This document shows positions 42,404-50,664 of a stretch of 64,000 nucleotides of DNA, one piece after another; the first letter of the stretch is position 1; each line of letters opens with the position of its first letter. A program made the position numbers and the translations under genes. The DNA is from Streptomyces hyaluromycini (lineage in GTDB: Bacteria > Actinomycetota > Actinomycetes > Streptomycetales > Streptomycetaceae): the NCBI RefSeq assembly GCF_002217755.1, contig NZ_BCFL01000019.1:556712-620711 (forward strand), read 5' to 3'. A model generated the notes under the pieces. It was not told the DNA's origin and ran no database searches. It saw only the letters and a program-made list of their open reading frames with translations.

Positions 42404-42856
42404 TTATCCCGCTGGGATGAGGCGTTTGCCGTCGTGGCTGCGGACGTGGGGGCCGTTGTCGTCCAGGGCGTCGAGGAGTCTGACCGCGTAGACCTCGGAC
42501 ATGCGGTCGCTGACCTCGTCGGGGGTGAGCCAGGAGACGGCGGTGGATTCGCTTGAGGTGCGCTCGATGCCGCCGGAGGGCTTGCAGCGGAAGACCAGGG
42601 CGACGATGCCTCGGGTGGTGTTCTTGTAGACCCCGGTGAGTTCGTCGATCTCGACGTGGATGCCGGTCTCCTCCAGGACCTCGCGGGCGACGCCGGCTTC
42701 GGGGGTCTCGTTGAGTTCGAGGATGCCGCCGGGGAGCTCCCAGGTGCCGTTGTCGGCTCGGCGGATCGCCAGGAGGCGGCCGTCCTCGCGCACCACTGCT
42801 CCGGCCACGGACACGGAGTGCAGGGGGGAGGGTGTCGCTTCCTGTGGTTGACTCAT
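42404..42856 (-). CDS. Nudix hydrolase of the AICE
   Basis: A 150-residue protein starting at ATG 42856. The Nudix box is complete: GGILELNETPEAGVAREVLE then ETGI, giving G-x5-E-x7-R-E-x2-E-E-x-G. Nudix enzymes hydrolyse nucleoside diphosphates linked to a further moiety. A Nudix gene divergent from the KorSA-like GntR is a recurrent AICE feature, so a role in element maintenance rather than general metabolism is likely. An upstream ATG at 42869 would add MLLY. The start overlaps an operator-like site shared with the GntR, and no ribosome site is visible, so leaderless translation is possible. Confidence 0.82.
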   Translation of the reverse strand: MSQPQEATPSPLHSVSVAGAVVREDGRLLAIRRADNGTWELPGGILELNETPEAGVAREVLEETGIHVEIDELTGVYKNTTRGIVALVFRCKPSGGIERTSSESTAVSWLTPDEVSDRMSEVYAVRLLDALDDNGPHVRSHDGKRLIPAG

Positions 42857-42869
42857 GTAGAGGAGCATA
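42850..42869. promoter_or_regulatory. KorSA-like operator, copy 1
   Basis: GACTCATGTAGAGGAGCATA resembles the sites upstream of the OB-like gene (TGACTCATGTACAGGAGTGA at 43718, CACTCATGTACATGAGTG at 43757, TATAGAGGAGTGATC at 43788). It lies on the Nudix start and just before the GntR start, consistent with autoregulation. Confidence 0.5.
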
Positions 42870-42886
42870 GGAGGCAGAGAAGGACT

Positions 42887-43666
42887 ATGGGAACTGTGGC
42901 GGGAGGGGTCGGTACCGGGCCTCGGTACGTGCAGATCGCGGATGAGATCGTGCAGCAGATCCGGGCGGGGGTTCTTAAGCCTGGTGACATGGTGCCGAGT
43001 GAGTCCGAGCTGGTGGAGCGCTATGGCGTGTCCGGCGGGACGATCCGTAAGGCCATGGTCGAGGTGCGGGCGAGTGGGCTGGTCGAGACCCGGCATGGCA
43101 AGGGCTCGATCGTGAAGAACCGGCCTCCGGTGCGGCACCGTTCCTCCGATCGCTTCCGGCGCTCGCTGCGACAGGGTGGGCAGGCGGCCTACCTCGCGGA
43201 GTCTGCGCAGTCCGGGGCCACGGCCAAGGTGAGCGTCCTCTACATCGGGCCCATGGAGGCGCCCGAGGATGCCGCCGAGCGGCTGGGCGTCCCCGCCGGT
43301 ACGCAGGTGCTGGCCCGTCGGCGCCTGTACTTCCGTAACGGCACGCCGGTCGAGACCGCCACGTCCTACCTGCCCTGGGACGTCGTGAAGGACATCCCGG
43401 AGTTGTTCGCCGAGAACCCCGGCGGTGGTGGGATCTACGCCCGACTGGAAGACCACGGGCATGAGTTCGCGGAGTTCGTCGAGACGCTGCAGGCGCGGCC
43501 GGCCTCGAAGGCGGAGGCGTCGGAGCTGGCGCTGAGCCCGGGTGCTCCGGTGGTTCACCTGATCCGGGAGGCTCGTACGGCCGCGGGTCTCGTGGCCGAG
43601 GTGTGCGACACGCTCATGGCTGCTGATCAGTTCGTTTTCGAGTACCGGATCCCTGCGGACGACTGA
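42887..43666 (+). CDS. GntR-family AICE master repressor, KorSA-like
   Basis: A 259-residue protein from ATG 42887 (AGAAGG upstream). Winged helix YVQIADEIVQQIRAGVLKPG, VSGGTIRKAMVEVRASGLVE; UTRA domain from about residue 100. In pSAM2 the GntR regulator KorSA represses the replication/transfer genes. This gene has the matching position, directly upstream of the OB-like protein, Tra, Rep, Xis and Int genes. Repeated ACTCATGTA-type motifs flank it on both sides and are the likely binding sites. Confidence 0.82.
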   Translation: MGTVAGGVGTGPRYVQIADEIVQQIRAGVLKPGDMVPSESELVERYGVSGGTIRKAMVEVRASGLVETRHGKGSIVKNRPPVRHRSSDRFRRSLRQGGQAAYLAESAQSGATAKVSVLYIGPMEAPEDAAERLGVPAGTQVLARRRLYFRNGTPVETATSYLPWDVVKDIPELFAENPGGGGIYARLEDHGHEFAEFVETLQARPASKAEASELALSPGAPVVHLIREARTAAGLVAEVCDTLMAADQFVFEYRIPADD

Positions 43667-43717
43667 CGGCCGCTCAACTTCTCATAGCCCGTCGCGAGTT
43701 CTTCTTCGCGGCGGGTT

Positions 43718-43802
43718 GACTCATGTACAGGAGTGATGCACTCTTCTTCATGTCACTCATGTACATGAGTGACGGAGTTCAGCATCTATAGAGGAGTGAT
43801 CT
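43718..43802. promoter_or_regulatory. Operator cluster of the transfer/replication operon
   Basis: Three related motifs precede the GTG at 43805: TGACTCATGTACAGGAGTGA, then the palindrome CACTCATGTACATGAGTG, then TATAGAGGAGTGATC, the last also holding the ribosome site. They share ACTCATGTA and AGGAGTGA words with the site at 42850. This is probably where the KorSA-like repressor shuts off the operon. Confidence 0.6.
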
Positions 43803-43804
43803 CT

Positions 43805-44161
43805 GTGCGTCAGATTCCCGTCGACACCTCCGGCGCGGTTGTCATGGTCGCCAAGTCCCCGCAGGTCAAGGTGCGTGACCGCCGTACCGGCGAGATCGCC
43901 ACCGACACCGAGACCGGGGCGAAGCTGATGACGGTGGACGTGATGTTCGCGGCGAACGAGGAGGTGGAGATCCTGTCCATCACCGTCCCGGAGCCGGGCA
44001 TCTCCGGTGAGCTGGCCATGGGTACGCCGGTCGCGCTCACGGGGCTCATCGCTCGGCCGTGGGAGAACGACTTCAACGGCCAGAAGCGGCACGGCATCGC
44101 GTTCCGCGCGGTCGCGGTGACCTCGCTCTCCAACGTCGCCGCAGGGTCCAAGGCGGCCTGA
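43805..44161 (+). CDS. Conserved AICE protein with OB-like fold
   Basis: A 118-residue protein from GTG 43805, with AGGAG upstream. The beta-rich sequence (VKVRDRRTGEIATDTETGAK, VALTGLIARPWEND, HGIAFRAVAV) resembles a small OB-fold nucleic-acid-binding protein. Homologues occupy the same position before tra in many Streptomyces AICEs. Exact role is not established. The tra ATG follows its stop by 2 bp. Confidence 0.65.
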   Translation: MRQIPVDTSGAVVMVAKSPQVKVRDRRTGEIATDTETGAKLMTVDVMFAANEEVEILSITVPEPGISGELAMGTPVALTGLIARPWENDFNGQKRHGIAFRAVAVTSLSNVAAGSKAA

Positions 44162-44163
44162 TC

Positions 44164-45519
44164 ATGACCGACTTCACGGTCGCTCTGGTGCTGGTCGTCG
44201 CCGCCGTGGGTTTCCTGCGGTGGCGGCGCCCCGCCTGGTACTGGTTGACCTTCGGGGTCACGCTGGCCGTGGTGCGGGTCCTGGTCCGGTACGGCTCGGT
44301 CATGGACGCGTGCGGGCTGACCGTTCCGCCCGCTCGGTGGCGGCTCGCTCTGGCCCGTGCGACCAACCGGCCGATCCCGGAGGCGCGTCCGCCGCGCATC
44401 CTGCGGCTGCGGCCGACCCGTACCGGCCTGGTCCTGCGGCTCAAGCTCCGCCCCGGGCAGGACGCCTTCGACATCGCCGCCGCCTCGGACCGGCTCCGGC
44501 ACTCGTTCTCCATGTACGGCGTCACCTCGCGGGAACTGCGCTCCGGCGTCGTCGAAGTGCGGATGACCGGCTACGACGTGCTCAAGCGGGTACAGATGCC
44601 GGCCGAGACCGACCCGCGGCCGATGCGGGTGCCGGTCGCTCTGCGGCAGGACGGCTCGGTGCACTACCGCGACTACCGCGCGATACCCCACGCCCTCACC
44701 CTCGGAGCCACGGAGTCCGGCAAGTCCGTCTACCAACGCAACCTGGTCGCCGGGCTCGCTCCGATGGACGTCGCCCTCGTCGGCATCGACTGCAAGCAGG
44801 GGGTCGAACTGTTCCCGCTGGCCCGTCGGTTCTCCGCGCTGGCCGACGATCCCGACACCGCCGCCGAAGTGCTCGATGCGCTCGTGGGCCGGATGGAGCG
44901 CGTCTATCAGGTCATCCGGGCTCAGCAGCGGATCACCTCCGACGTGCCGGACGCGGAGATCGCTGCCGACATCTGGGACCTGCCCGACGAACTGCGCCCG
45001 GTGCCGGTCGTGGTTCTGGTCGACGAGGTCGCCGAACTCGCCCTGTATGCAAGCAAAGAGGAGGAGAAACGCCGGGATCGCATCGTCACCGCTCTGGTTC
45101 GCCTCGCCCAGCTCGGCCGCGCGGCCGGCATCTACCTCGAAATCTGCGGGCAGCGCTTCGGGTCCGAGCTCGGCAAGGGCATCACCATGCTTCGCGCCCA
45201 GCTCACCGGCCGTACCGCCCACCGCGTCAACGACGAATCGTCCGCCAACATGGCCTTCGGCGACATCTCCCCGGACGCCGTCCTCGCCGCCATCCAGATC
45301 CCGGCTGAGATGCGGGGGCTCGCCATCGCGGGCGACTCCTCCGGCGGGTGGCACCGCATCCGCGCCCCGCACACCTCGCTCCGCCAGGCCGTGAACGTCT
45401 GCAACCGGCATGCCGACCGGACCCCGGACCTGCCCGAGTTGGCTCCGTTCCGGCCCGCTCTCCCCGGCTCCGACGTCGAGTCCGTGCCGCTGATCAAGGC
45501 GTCCTCGGCTACTGCCTGA
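44164..45519 (+). CDS. traSA: FtsK/SpoIIIE-type DNA translocase, TraSA-like
   Basis: A 451-residue protein. Two short hydrophobic segments at the N-terminus (residues 4-20 and 24-40) anchor it in the membrane. The FtsK motor follows, with Walker A LTLGATESGKSV at about 179-190 and Walker B VVVLVDEVAEL. In AICEs this single protein moves double-stranded DNA between mycelia. Length and topology match TraSA/TraB proteins. It follows the OB-like gene at 2 bp and precedes the spread genes. Confidence 0.88.
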   Translation: MTDFTVALVLVVAAVGFLRWRRPAWYWLTFGVTLAVVRVLVRYGSVMDACGLTVPPARWRLALARATNRPIPEARPPRILRLRPTRTGLVLRLKLRPGQDAFDIAAASDRLRHSFSMYGVTSRELRSGVVEVRMTGYDVLKRVQMPAETDPRPMRVPVALRQDGSVHYRDYRAIPHALTLGATESGKSVYQRNLVAGLAPMDVALVGIDCKQGVELFPLARRFSALADDPDTAAEVLDALVGRMERVYQVIRAQQRITSDVPDAEIAADIWDLPDELRPVPVVVLVDEVAELALYASKEEEKRRDRIVTALVRLAQLGRAAGIYLEICGQRFGSELGKGITMLRAQLTGRTAHRVNDESSANMAFGDISPDAVLAAIQIPAEMRGLAIAGDSSGGWHRIRAPHTSLRQAVNVCNRHADRTPDLPELAPFRPALPGSDVESVPLIKASSATA

Positions 45520-45602
45520 TCTCTCACCGTTCCTCACGGTCGGCGTGACCGCCTTCGCGCCGTGTCCCTACCCCGCCATGCCCAATTGAAGGGAGACCCG
45601 CC

Positions 45603-45806
45603 ATGTGCCCGGACTGCGAAGACTTCGCCCGGACCGTGCTCCTGCTCGGCCAACTCGCCCTCTACGCCGACATGGCCGGCGCCGACCTCGACTTCGTGGA
45701 AGCCGTCAGCCCGTCCCTCGCCGTCTCGCTGCCCGATCCGCCGACCGGCACGTTTCCGGACGACTACGACCCCGAAGGCGGCCCCGCCTACCCGGGTGAC
45801 TCCTGA
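45603..45806 (+). CDS. Small acidic AICE protein
   Basis: A 67-residue protein with MCPDCEDF at the start (one CxxC) and an acidic Pro/Asp tail. AAGGGAG lies upstream. Its stop overlaps the next start (TGATG). Function unknown; conserved position in AICE transfer operons. Confidence 0.6.
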   Translation: MCPDCEDFARTVLLLGQLALYADMAGADLDFVEAVSPSLAVSLPDPPTGTFPDDYDPEGGPAYPGDS

Positions 45807-46453
45807 TGGGTGCCCGTCACGGTCTCCGGGTGGATGCGGTCCTGGTCCAGGCCGTGATCGCCGGTGCCCTGTCCTTCGCGCACCTGCACGACCTGGCAGC
45901 CGCCGCCGGACAGAACGGCTGGAAGGCCTGGGCCTACCCGGTCAGTGTCGACCTGCTTCTGGTCGCCGCCTGGCGGCGCCTGCGCAGTGAGGGTCCGTCC
46001 CGGCTGGCCTGGTGCTGGTTCGTCGTCGCGCTGTTCGCCTCGCTCGGCGCCAACGTCGCCACCGCCGGGTTCCTCGACCTGACCGACCCGCCCGCCCTGC
46101 TCCGCCTCGGCATCGCCGGATGGCCCGCGCTCGCCTTCCTCGGCGGCACGCTCCTCGCTCACTCATCGCCCGCCGAGTCGGAGCCGATTCCGCCGGCCTC
46201 CGTCCCGGACACGCCGGACGCTGAGCAGTCCGCACCGGAAGCCGTGCCCGTGCCCGACGCGGCCCCCGCGCCGGAAGTCACGGCCACCGTGGCGCCGGTG
46301 CCCCCGGTCCCCGCCGCCCTCGTCGACCACGCCCGCAAGGTCGCCGACGAGTACCGCACCCGCACCGGATCACCGATCGACTCCGACACCCTCCGCTCGC
46401 GCCTCGGCGTCCCGCCCCACCTCGCCGACGCCATCGCCGCCCACCTCACCTGA
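45806..46453 (+). CDS. DUF2637-type membrane protein, SpdB-like
   Basis: A 215-residue protein with about four hydrophobic helices in the first 125 residues (VQAVIAGALSFAHLHDLAAA, WAYPVSVDLLLVAAWRR, WFVVALFASLGANVATAGFL, GWPALAFLGGTLLAH). A Pro/Ala-rich linker and a helix-turn-helix-like tail (DSDTLRSRLGVPPHLADAIA) follow. The family occurs in Streptomyces mobile elements and is linked with intramycelial plasmid spread. Confidence 0.75.
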   Translation: MGARHGLRVDAVLVQAVIAGALSFAHLHDLAAAAGQNGWKAWAYPVSVDLLLVAAWRRLRSEGPSRLAWCWFVVALFASLGANVATAGFLDLTDPPALLRLGIAGWPALAFLGGTLLAHSSPAESEPIPPASVPDTPDAEQSAPEAVPVPDAAPAPEVTATVAPVPPVPAALVDHARKVADEYRTRTGSPIDSDTLRSRLGVPPHLADAIAAHLT

Positions 46454-46484
46454 CCCGCGAGAGACACCGGAAGGAGGACCACAG

Positions 46485-46679
46485 ATGACCCGCGACCCCG
46501 CCGCCCTGACCGCCGCCGACTACCTCGACAGCGCCCACGAGATGGCCGCAGCCGATCGGCCCTACCTCGCCCACCTGCTCGCCGAGGAGGCCGCCAAGCG
46601 CACCCCCGACCCGGCCACCGCCGCCGGTATCCGCGCCACCTTTCCCGACCCGACGACCGCCCGAAAGGAGAGCGACTGA
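46485..46679 (+). CDS. Small helical AICE protein
   Basis: A 64-residue protein between the DUF2637 gene and spdA, with GGAAGGAGG upstream. Ala-rich helices (AADYLDSAHEMAAADRPYLA). No assigned function. Confidence 0.6.
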   Translation: MTRDPAALTAADYLDSAHEMAAADRPYLAHLLAEEAAKRTPDPATAAGIRATFPDPTTARKESD

Positions 46680-46680
46680 C

Positions 46681-46872
46681 ATGCCCGCCCGCGACAACTT
46701 CCACTCCCTGATGCGGATCGGCCCCGTGCAGATCGGCACCCACCGTGACCGCAACGGCCGCACCACGCACGCCGCCGTCTGCACCGCCGACCGCTGCGGC
46801 TGGTCCGCCGACTACTCCAGCCAGACCGCCGCCCAGCTCGCCGCCCGTACGCATCGCTGCCGCGTCGCCTAG
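46681..46872 (+). CDS. spdA: Mobile element transfer protein SpdA-like
   Basis: A 63-residue protein (RDNFHSLMRIGPVQIGTHRD, AAVCTADRCGWSADY, AARTHRC). The conserved Cys/His pattern and the MRIGPVQ opening match small SpdA-type transfer proteins of Streptomyces elements. It starts 1 bp after the previous stop. Spd proteins enlarge pocks, that is, they aid spread within the recipient. Confidence 0.75.
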   Translation: MPARDNFHSLMRIGPVQIGTHRDRNGRTTHAAVCTADRCGWSADYSSQTAAQLAARTHRCRVA

Positions 46873-46885
46873 GAGGCCACCGTCC

Positions 46886-47041
46886 ATGCAAGTTCCGCTC
46901 TGGTTTGCCCTGTTGGCCGTCGGCTGCCTCGGCGTCAAGCTCATCCGCCCGCCCTGGTGGCTGATCTGCGTGCTCCTCCTCGGCGGATACCTCCTCGCCG
47001 ACAGCGTCTTCGCCCCGCTCATCAACACCGCCGTCAAGTAA
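46886..47041 (+). CDS. Short membrane protein, Spd-type
   Basis: A 51-residue protein from ATG 46886 (AGGAGG upstream) that is almost entirely two hydrophobic helices (PLWFALLAVGCLGVKLI, WWLICVLLLGGYLLADSVF). The position among spread genes suggests an SpdC-like role. Confidence 0.65.
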   Translation: MQVPLWFALLAVGCLGVKLIRPPWWLICVLLLGGYLLADSVFAPLINTAVK

Positions 47042-47065
47042 CCCGCCGCGAAAGGAGAACCGCCC

Positions 47066-47395
47066 ATGCTCCGGCCCAAGCTCCCGACCATGCCCCAGCC
47101 CACCGGCCTGACCACCCCGCCCGCCGTCATCCACCCGACCACGATCGCCCCGGGAACCCCGACCGCTCCGGTCCCGTCGGCACCCGTCGCCGTTCCCGCA
47201 CCGCCGTCCCGCCCGGTCGTCCAGCTCACCCCCGGCACCGCCCTTGCCCTCGTCGGCGGCGGCACGGCCGTCGTCCTGGTCGTCGGCGCCGTCCTGGTCT
47301 CGCTGCTCCTGGCGGTCGCCATCACCGGCGCCTCGGTCGCCGTCTGCGCGGTCGTCCTGCGCTCCCTGCTCGCCTCCGACGCCCAGCGCCGCTGA
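47066..47395 (+). CDS. Spread membrane protein, SpdB/SpdD-like
   Basis: A 109-residue protein. A Pro/Ala-rich N-terminal half precedes a strong hydrophobic region (ALALVGGGTAVVLVVGAVLV, LLLAVAITGASVAVCAVVL). AAAGGAG lies upstream. Such proteins follow spdA in pSAM2-type elements and act in intramycelial spread. Confidence 0.65.
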   Translation: MLRPKLPTMPQPTGLTTPPAVIHPTTIAPGTPTAPVPSAPVAVPAPPSRPVVQLTPGTALALVGGGTAVVLVVGAVLVSLLLAVAITGASVAVCAVVLRSLLASDAQRR

Positions 47396-47486
47396 CCGGC
47401 CCCCGGGCGGCATCGATACCGCCAAGCATCCGCCGCCCGGGAGCCGTCCCCGCCGATCGATCTCGCAACCGGAAGGAACCCCCAGC

Positions 47487-48912
47487 ATGGCCCACCGGGC
47501 CTCACCCGCGACACGGAAGACGCGCACGCCCACTCCGCCACCGCTCGACCCGACCACCCTCCGGGACGCCCTCCGGGTCGCCTCGGCCGCCGACTACACC
47601 CGCTGGGAAGACCAGATCCGCCGTACCGGCGGCTGCTCCGACCCGATCCACCTCACCGGCTGGACCCTCCACAAGGACAAGACCACCGGCGAGACCCTGC
47701 ACCGCTACTCCACCGCCACCGAGCCGGGCGGACGCCTCCGCCTCGCCTGCGGCAACCGCCGCGCCTCCCGCTGCCCCTCCTGCGCCTGGACCTACGCGGG
47801 CGGCACTTACCACCTGATCCGCGCCGGCCTCGCCGGAGACGACCGCCGCGACATCCCCGCCGCCGTCCGCGACCACCCCCGCGTTTTCACCACCCTCACC
47901 GCCCCTTCCTTCGGCCCGGTCCACAACCGCCCCGACCACGGCGGCACCTGCCGCTGCGGCACGCCACATACCCTCGACGCCTCCGAGCTGGGCACCGCTC
48001 TCGACCCGAACTCCTACGACTACGCGGGCGCCGTCCTCTTCAACAACTACGCCGGACAGCTCTGGCAGCGCTTCACCACCCGCCTGCGTCGCGAACTCGC
48101 CGCCCGCGCCGGCCTGCCGCGCCGTGAACTCGCCGACCACCTCCGCGTCTCGTACGGCAAGGTCGCCGAATTCCAGAAGCGCGGCGCCCTCCATTTTCAC
48201 GCCGTCATCCGCCTCGACGGCCCCGACGGACCTGGCACACCACCGCCCGCCTGGGCCACGGTCGGCCTCCTCACCGACGCGGCCCGCGCCGCCGCCGCGC
48301 ACTCGTACACGTCTGTCTCCGTCCCGGCCGCGGCCGACCAACCCGCCCGAACCTTCCGATGGGGTCGGCAACTCGACGTCCGTCCGGTCAAGGCCTTCGG
48401 CGACGGCTCCGACATCACCGAACAGGCCCGTCGCCTCCTACGTGGCCAAGTACGCCACCAAAGCCGCGGAGAACACCGGCACCCTTGACCGCCGTATCGG
48501 CGAACTCGCCGAACTCGACCGCCACCATGTCCCCGACCACACCCGCCGACTCATCACCGCCTGCCGGGACCTGGACGCCCTCTACCCGGACCGACGTCTC
48601 TGGGCCTGGGCGCACATGCTCGGCTTCCGCGGCCACTTCTCGTCCAAGTCGCGCACCTACTCCACCACCCTCGGCGCCCTCCGCCAGGAACGCGCCGACT
48701 ACCGCGCCGCCCAAGAGGCCGCCGCCCTCGGCCTCGACGACCGCGAGCCGGACACCGTCCTCGTCCTGACCGACTGGCAATACGCCGGCCACGGCCACAC
48801 CCCCGGCGAAGCCGCCCTCGCCGCCACCATCGCCCGCGACCTCCAGACCAACCGCGAGACCGCCCGCGAAGCCCTGCGCGACAAGCTCACCGAGGACGGA
48901 GCCGCAGCATGA
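47487..48912 (+). pseudogene. repSA: RepSA-like rolling-circle replication initiator with a one-base insertion
   Basis: ATG 47487 follows GGAAGGAA. The frame carries the HUH metal motif ALHFHAVIRLDG (about residue 234). At 48427-48429 an extra C in GGCCCGTC shifts EQAVASYVAKYATKA out of frame, and the first frame stops at 48488. The second frame then runs intact from VASYVAKYATKAAENTGTLD to 48912, overlapping the xis start. With the base removed, a normal RepSA of about 475 residues results. Either the element can no longer replicate or this is a sequencing error in a C run. Confidence 0.82.
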
Positions 48913-49103
48913 CCACCGCCACCGCCACCGCCGAACTCATGACCGTGCCGGAGGTCATGGCCCGGCTCAAGCTCGGGCGCTCCAAGGTCTATGACCTCAT
49001 CCGGTCGCACCGCCTCGTCTCGATCAAGATCGACGGCGCCCGCCGGATCCCGGCCGATGCAGTCCGGGACTTCGTCCTCGGCCAGTTGGAGGAGGCTGCC
49101 TGA
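48909..49103 (+). CDS. xis: Excisionase
   Basis: A 64-residue MerR/HTH_17-type DNA-binding protein (LMTVPEVMARLKLGRSKVYD, RRIPADAVRDFVL). It overlaps rep by 4 bp and shares one base with int. It directs the integrase toward excision of the element. Confidence 0.88.
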   Translation: MTTATATAELMTVPEVMARLKLGRSKVYDLIRSHRLVSIKIDGARRIPADAVRDFVLGQLEEAA

Positions 49104-50263
49104 TGGCCACTCAGCGCAAGCGCAACCCGAACGGCGCCGGCACCATCACCAAGCGCAAGGACGGACGCTTCCAGTGCGCGGTCTACGTGCTCCAGCCGGA
49201 CGGCACCCGCGCCCGCAAGTTCGCCTATGGCAAGACCTGGGCCGAGTGCGACGCCAAGCGCCGCGAGCTGCTCGACAAGGTGGACCAGGGCGTGCCCGTG
49301 CCCACCAAGTCGGCCAAGCTCTCCGAGTGGCTGCCGTACTGGCTGGACAACGTCATCAAGCCCCGACGGAAGCTCAGCACCTTCGACAAGTACGAGACGC
49401 ACGTCCGCCTCTACCTGGTGCCCCTCCTCGGTGCCAAGCGCCTCGAATCCCTCGGCGTCGCGGACGTCCGCCGCTTCCTCGTCCGCCTGGAGAAGGAGAC
49501 CACCGCCGCAACCGCCAAGGAATCGCACCGAGTTCTGCGCTCGGCTCTGTCCTCCGCCTGTCGCGAGGAACTCATCACACGCAACGTCGCCAAGCTCGTC
49601 GAGCCACCCCGCACGGACACGCCTGAACTGCACCCCTGGACCCTCGACGAGACGCTCGACTTCCTCGCCGCGTCCCGGAAGGACCCGCTCTACGCAGCCT
49701 TCGTCCTCGCCATCGCCATGGGCCTCCGTCGGGGAGAGATCGTCGGCCTCCGATGGTCTGACATCGACCTCGACAACCGAGTGCTCTACGTCCGCCACCA
49801 GGTCCAGCGCCGCCGTGGCGTCCTCTACGACGACGATCCCAAGAGCCGCCGTCGCCGTGTCGTCCCGCTGCCCGCCCTCTGCATCGCACCCCTGCGCTGG
49901 CACCGCATGCGGCAGTCAGATGCTCGTGCCAAGGCGGGGGAGAGGTGGCAGGGCTCGGACTACGTTTTCGCCACTCGCACCGGGCGCTCGGTCGAGCCGC
50001 GCAACCTGTACCGCTCCTTCACGCGCGTCGCCGAGTCCGCCGGCCTCCGCGTCATCCGGCTGCACGACGCCCGCCACGGCACCGCCACCCTCCTCACGGC
50101 TGCCGGAGTCGCGCCCCGCGTCGTGATGGAGATCCTCGGTCACTCCCAGATCAGCATCACCATGGACGTCTACACCCACGTCGTCCAGGACACCCAGCGC
50201 GAAGCCATGAGCCACATGGACCGGCTCCTCAGGAACAGGAAGAGGCGCCCCGGTCGCCAGTGA
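49103..50263 (+). CDS. int: Tyrosine integrase of the AICE
   Basis: A 386-residue recombinase with all catalytic residues: arginine in MGLRRGEIVGLRW (about 207), HxxR in RLHDARHGTATLL (about 319), histidine in LGHSQISITMD (about 349) and tyrosine in MDVYTHV (about 357). An N-terminal arm-binding domain (ITKRKDGRFQCAVYV) and a SAM-like core-binding domain precede it. It lies 80 bp from the tRNA attachment site, as usual for site-specific elements. A near-identical but broken copy lies at 13505-17039. Confidence 0.92.
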   Translation: MATQRKRNPNGAGTITKRKDGRFQCAVYVLQPDGTRARKFAYGKTWAECDAKRRELLDKVDQGVPVPTKSAKLSEWLPYWLDNVIKPRRKLSTFDKYETHVRLYLVPLLGAKRLESLGVADVRRFLVRLEKETTAATAKESHRVLRSALSSACREELITRNVAKLVEPPRTDTPELHPWTLDETLDFLAASRKDPLYAAFVLAIAMGLRRGEIVGLRWSDIDLDNRVLYVRHQVQRRRGVLYDDDPKSRRRRVVPLPALCIAPLRWHRMRQSDARAKAGERWQGSDYVFATRTGRSVEPRNLYRSFTRVAESAGLRVIRLHDARHGTATLLTAAGVAPRVVMEILGHSQISITMDVYTHVVQDTQREAMSHMDRLLRNRKRRPGRQ

Positions 50264-50303
50264 TCAGCGGCGACCGCCCCCGTTGATGTCAAAAGTGGAT
50301 GTC

Positions 50304-50337
50304 AAAGGCCCCGGACCATGATCGGTCCGGGGCCTTT
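50304..50337 (+). terminator. Integrase terminator
   Basis: AAAGGCCCCGGACC and GGTCCGGGGCCTTT with a 6-nt loop and a short T run, just before the tRNA 3' end. Confidence 0.8.
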
Positions 50338-50344
50338 TGCCTGG

Positions 50345-50417
50345 TGCCCCCGGCAGGATTCGAACCTGCGACACCCGCTTTAGGAGAGCGGTGCTCTATC
50401 CCCTGAGCTACGAAGGC
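50345..50417 (-). tRNA. tRNA-Arg(CCU)
   Basis: All arms fold: acceptor GCCTTCG with CGGGGGC (two G-U pairs), D arm GCTC/GAGC, anticodon stem CCGCT/AGCGG with loop CTCCTAA (anticodon CCU), 5-nt variable loop, T arm GCAGG/CCTGC with TTCGAAT, discriminator A. CCA is not encoded. It is the only complete copy and the integration site of the whole element array. Confidence 0.93.
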
Positions 50418-50664
50418 GGGGCTTGCGTGGAGCGTGGGTGAATACTCTGGGTGAGTAGTCGCCCCCGTTGTCGCAAGGGTGGGGACCGCCGGTGAAGGCG
50501 GTCGTTGACAGCCTAGCGGATCAGCGTATGGCGGTGGGCTGAGGTGGAGACCTCTCTGGTCCGTGGTCGTGGTCGTGACCGTTTCCCTGCGGCGGTGGTG
50601 AGGCCTGTGGCGTCTGCGTCGGTGGTGGTGGGGCAGGAGTAGGGCATCACGGAGGCTCCGGGGA
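50418..50664. other. Gap after the tRNA without recognisable gene
   Basis: About 250 bp with no credible ORF; GT-rich stretches near 50560-50640. It should contain the tRNA promoter, since the tRNA reads leftward. Confidence 0.4.

Larger units (their letters stand above)
33471..50386. mobile_element. AICE (pSAM2/SLP1-like integrative and conjugative element) in tRNA-Arg(CCU)
   Basis: A 16.9-kb element flanked by 42-bp direct repeats. Gene order is typical of actinomycete AICEs: small accessory genes and GntR regulators, cargo, a KorSA-like GntR, FtsK-type Tra, Spd proteins, RepSA, Xis and Int next to the tRNA. The cargo (37.2-42.2 kb) is distinctly AT-richer and codes for defence proteins. 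The rep gene has a one-base insertion that may stop autonomous replication. Int and Xis look intact, so excision is conceivable. Confidence 0.9.
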
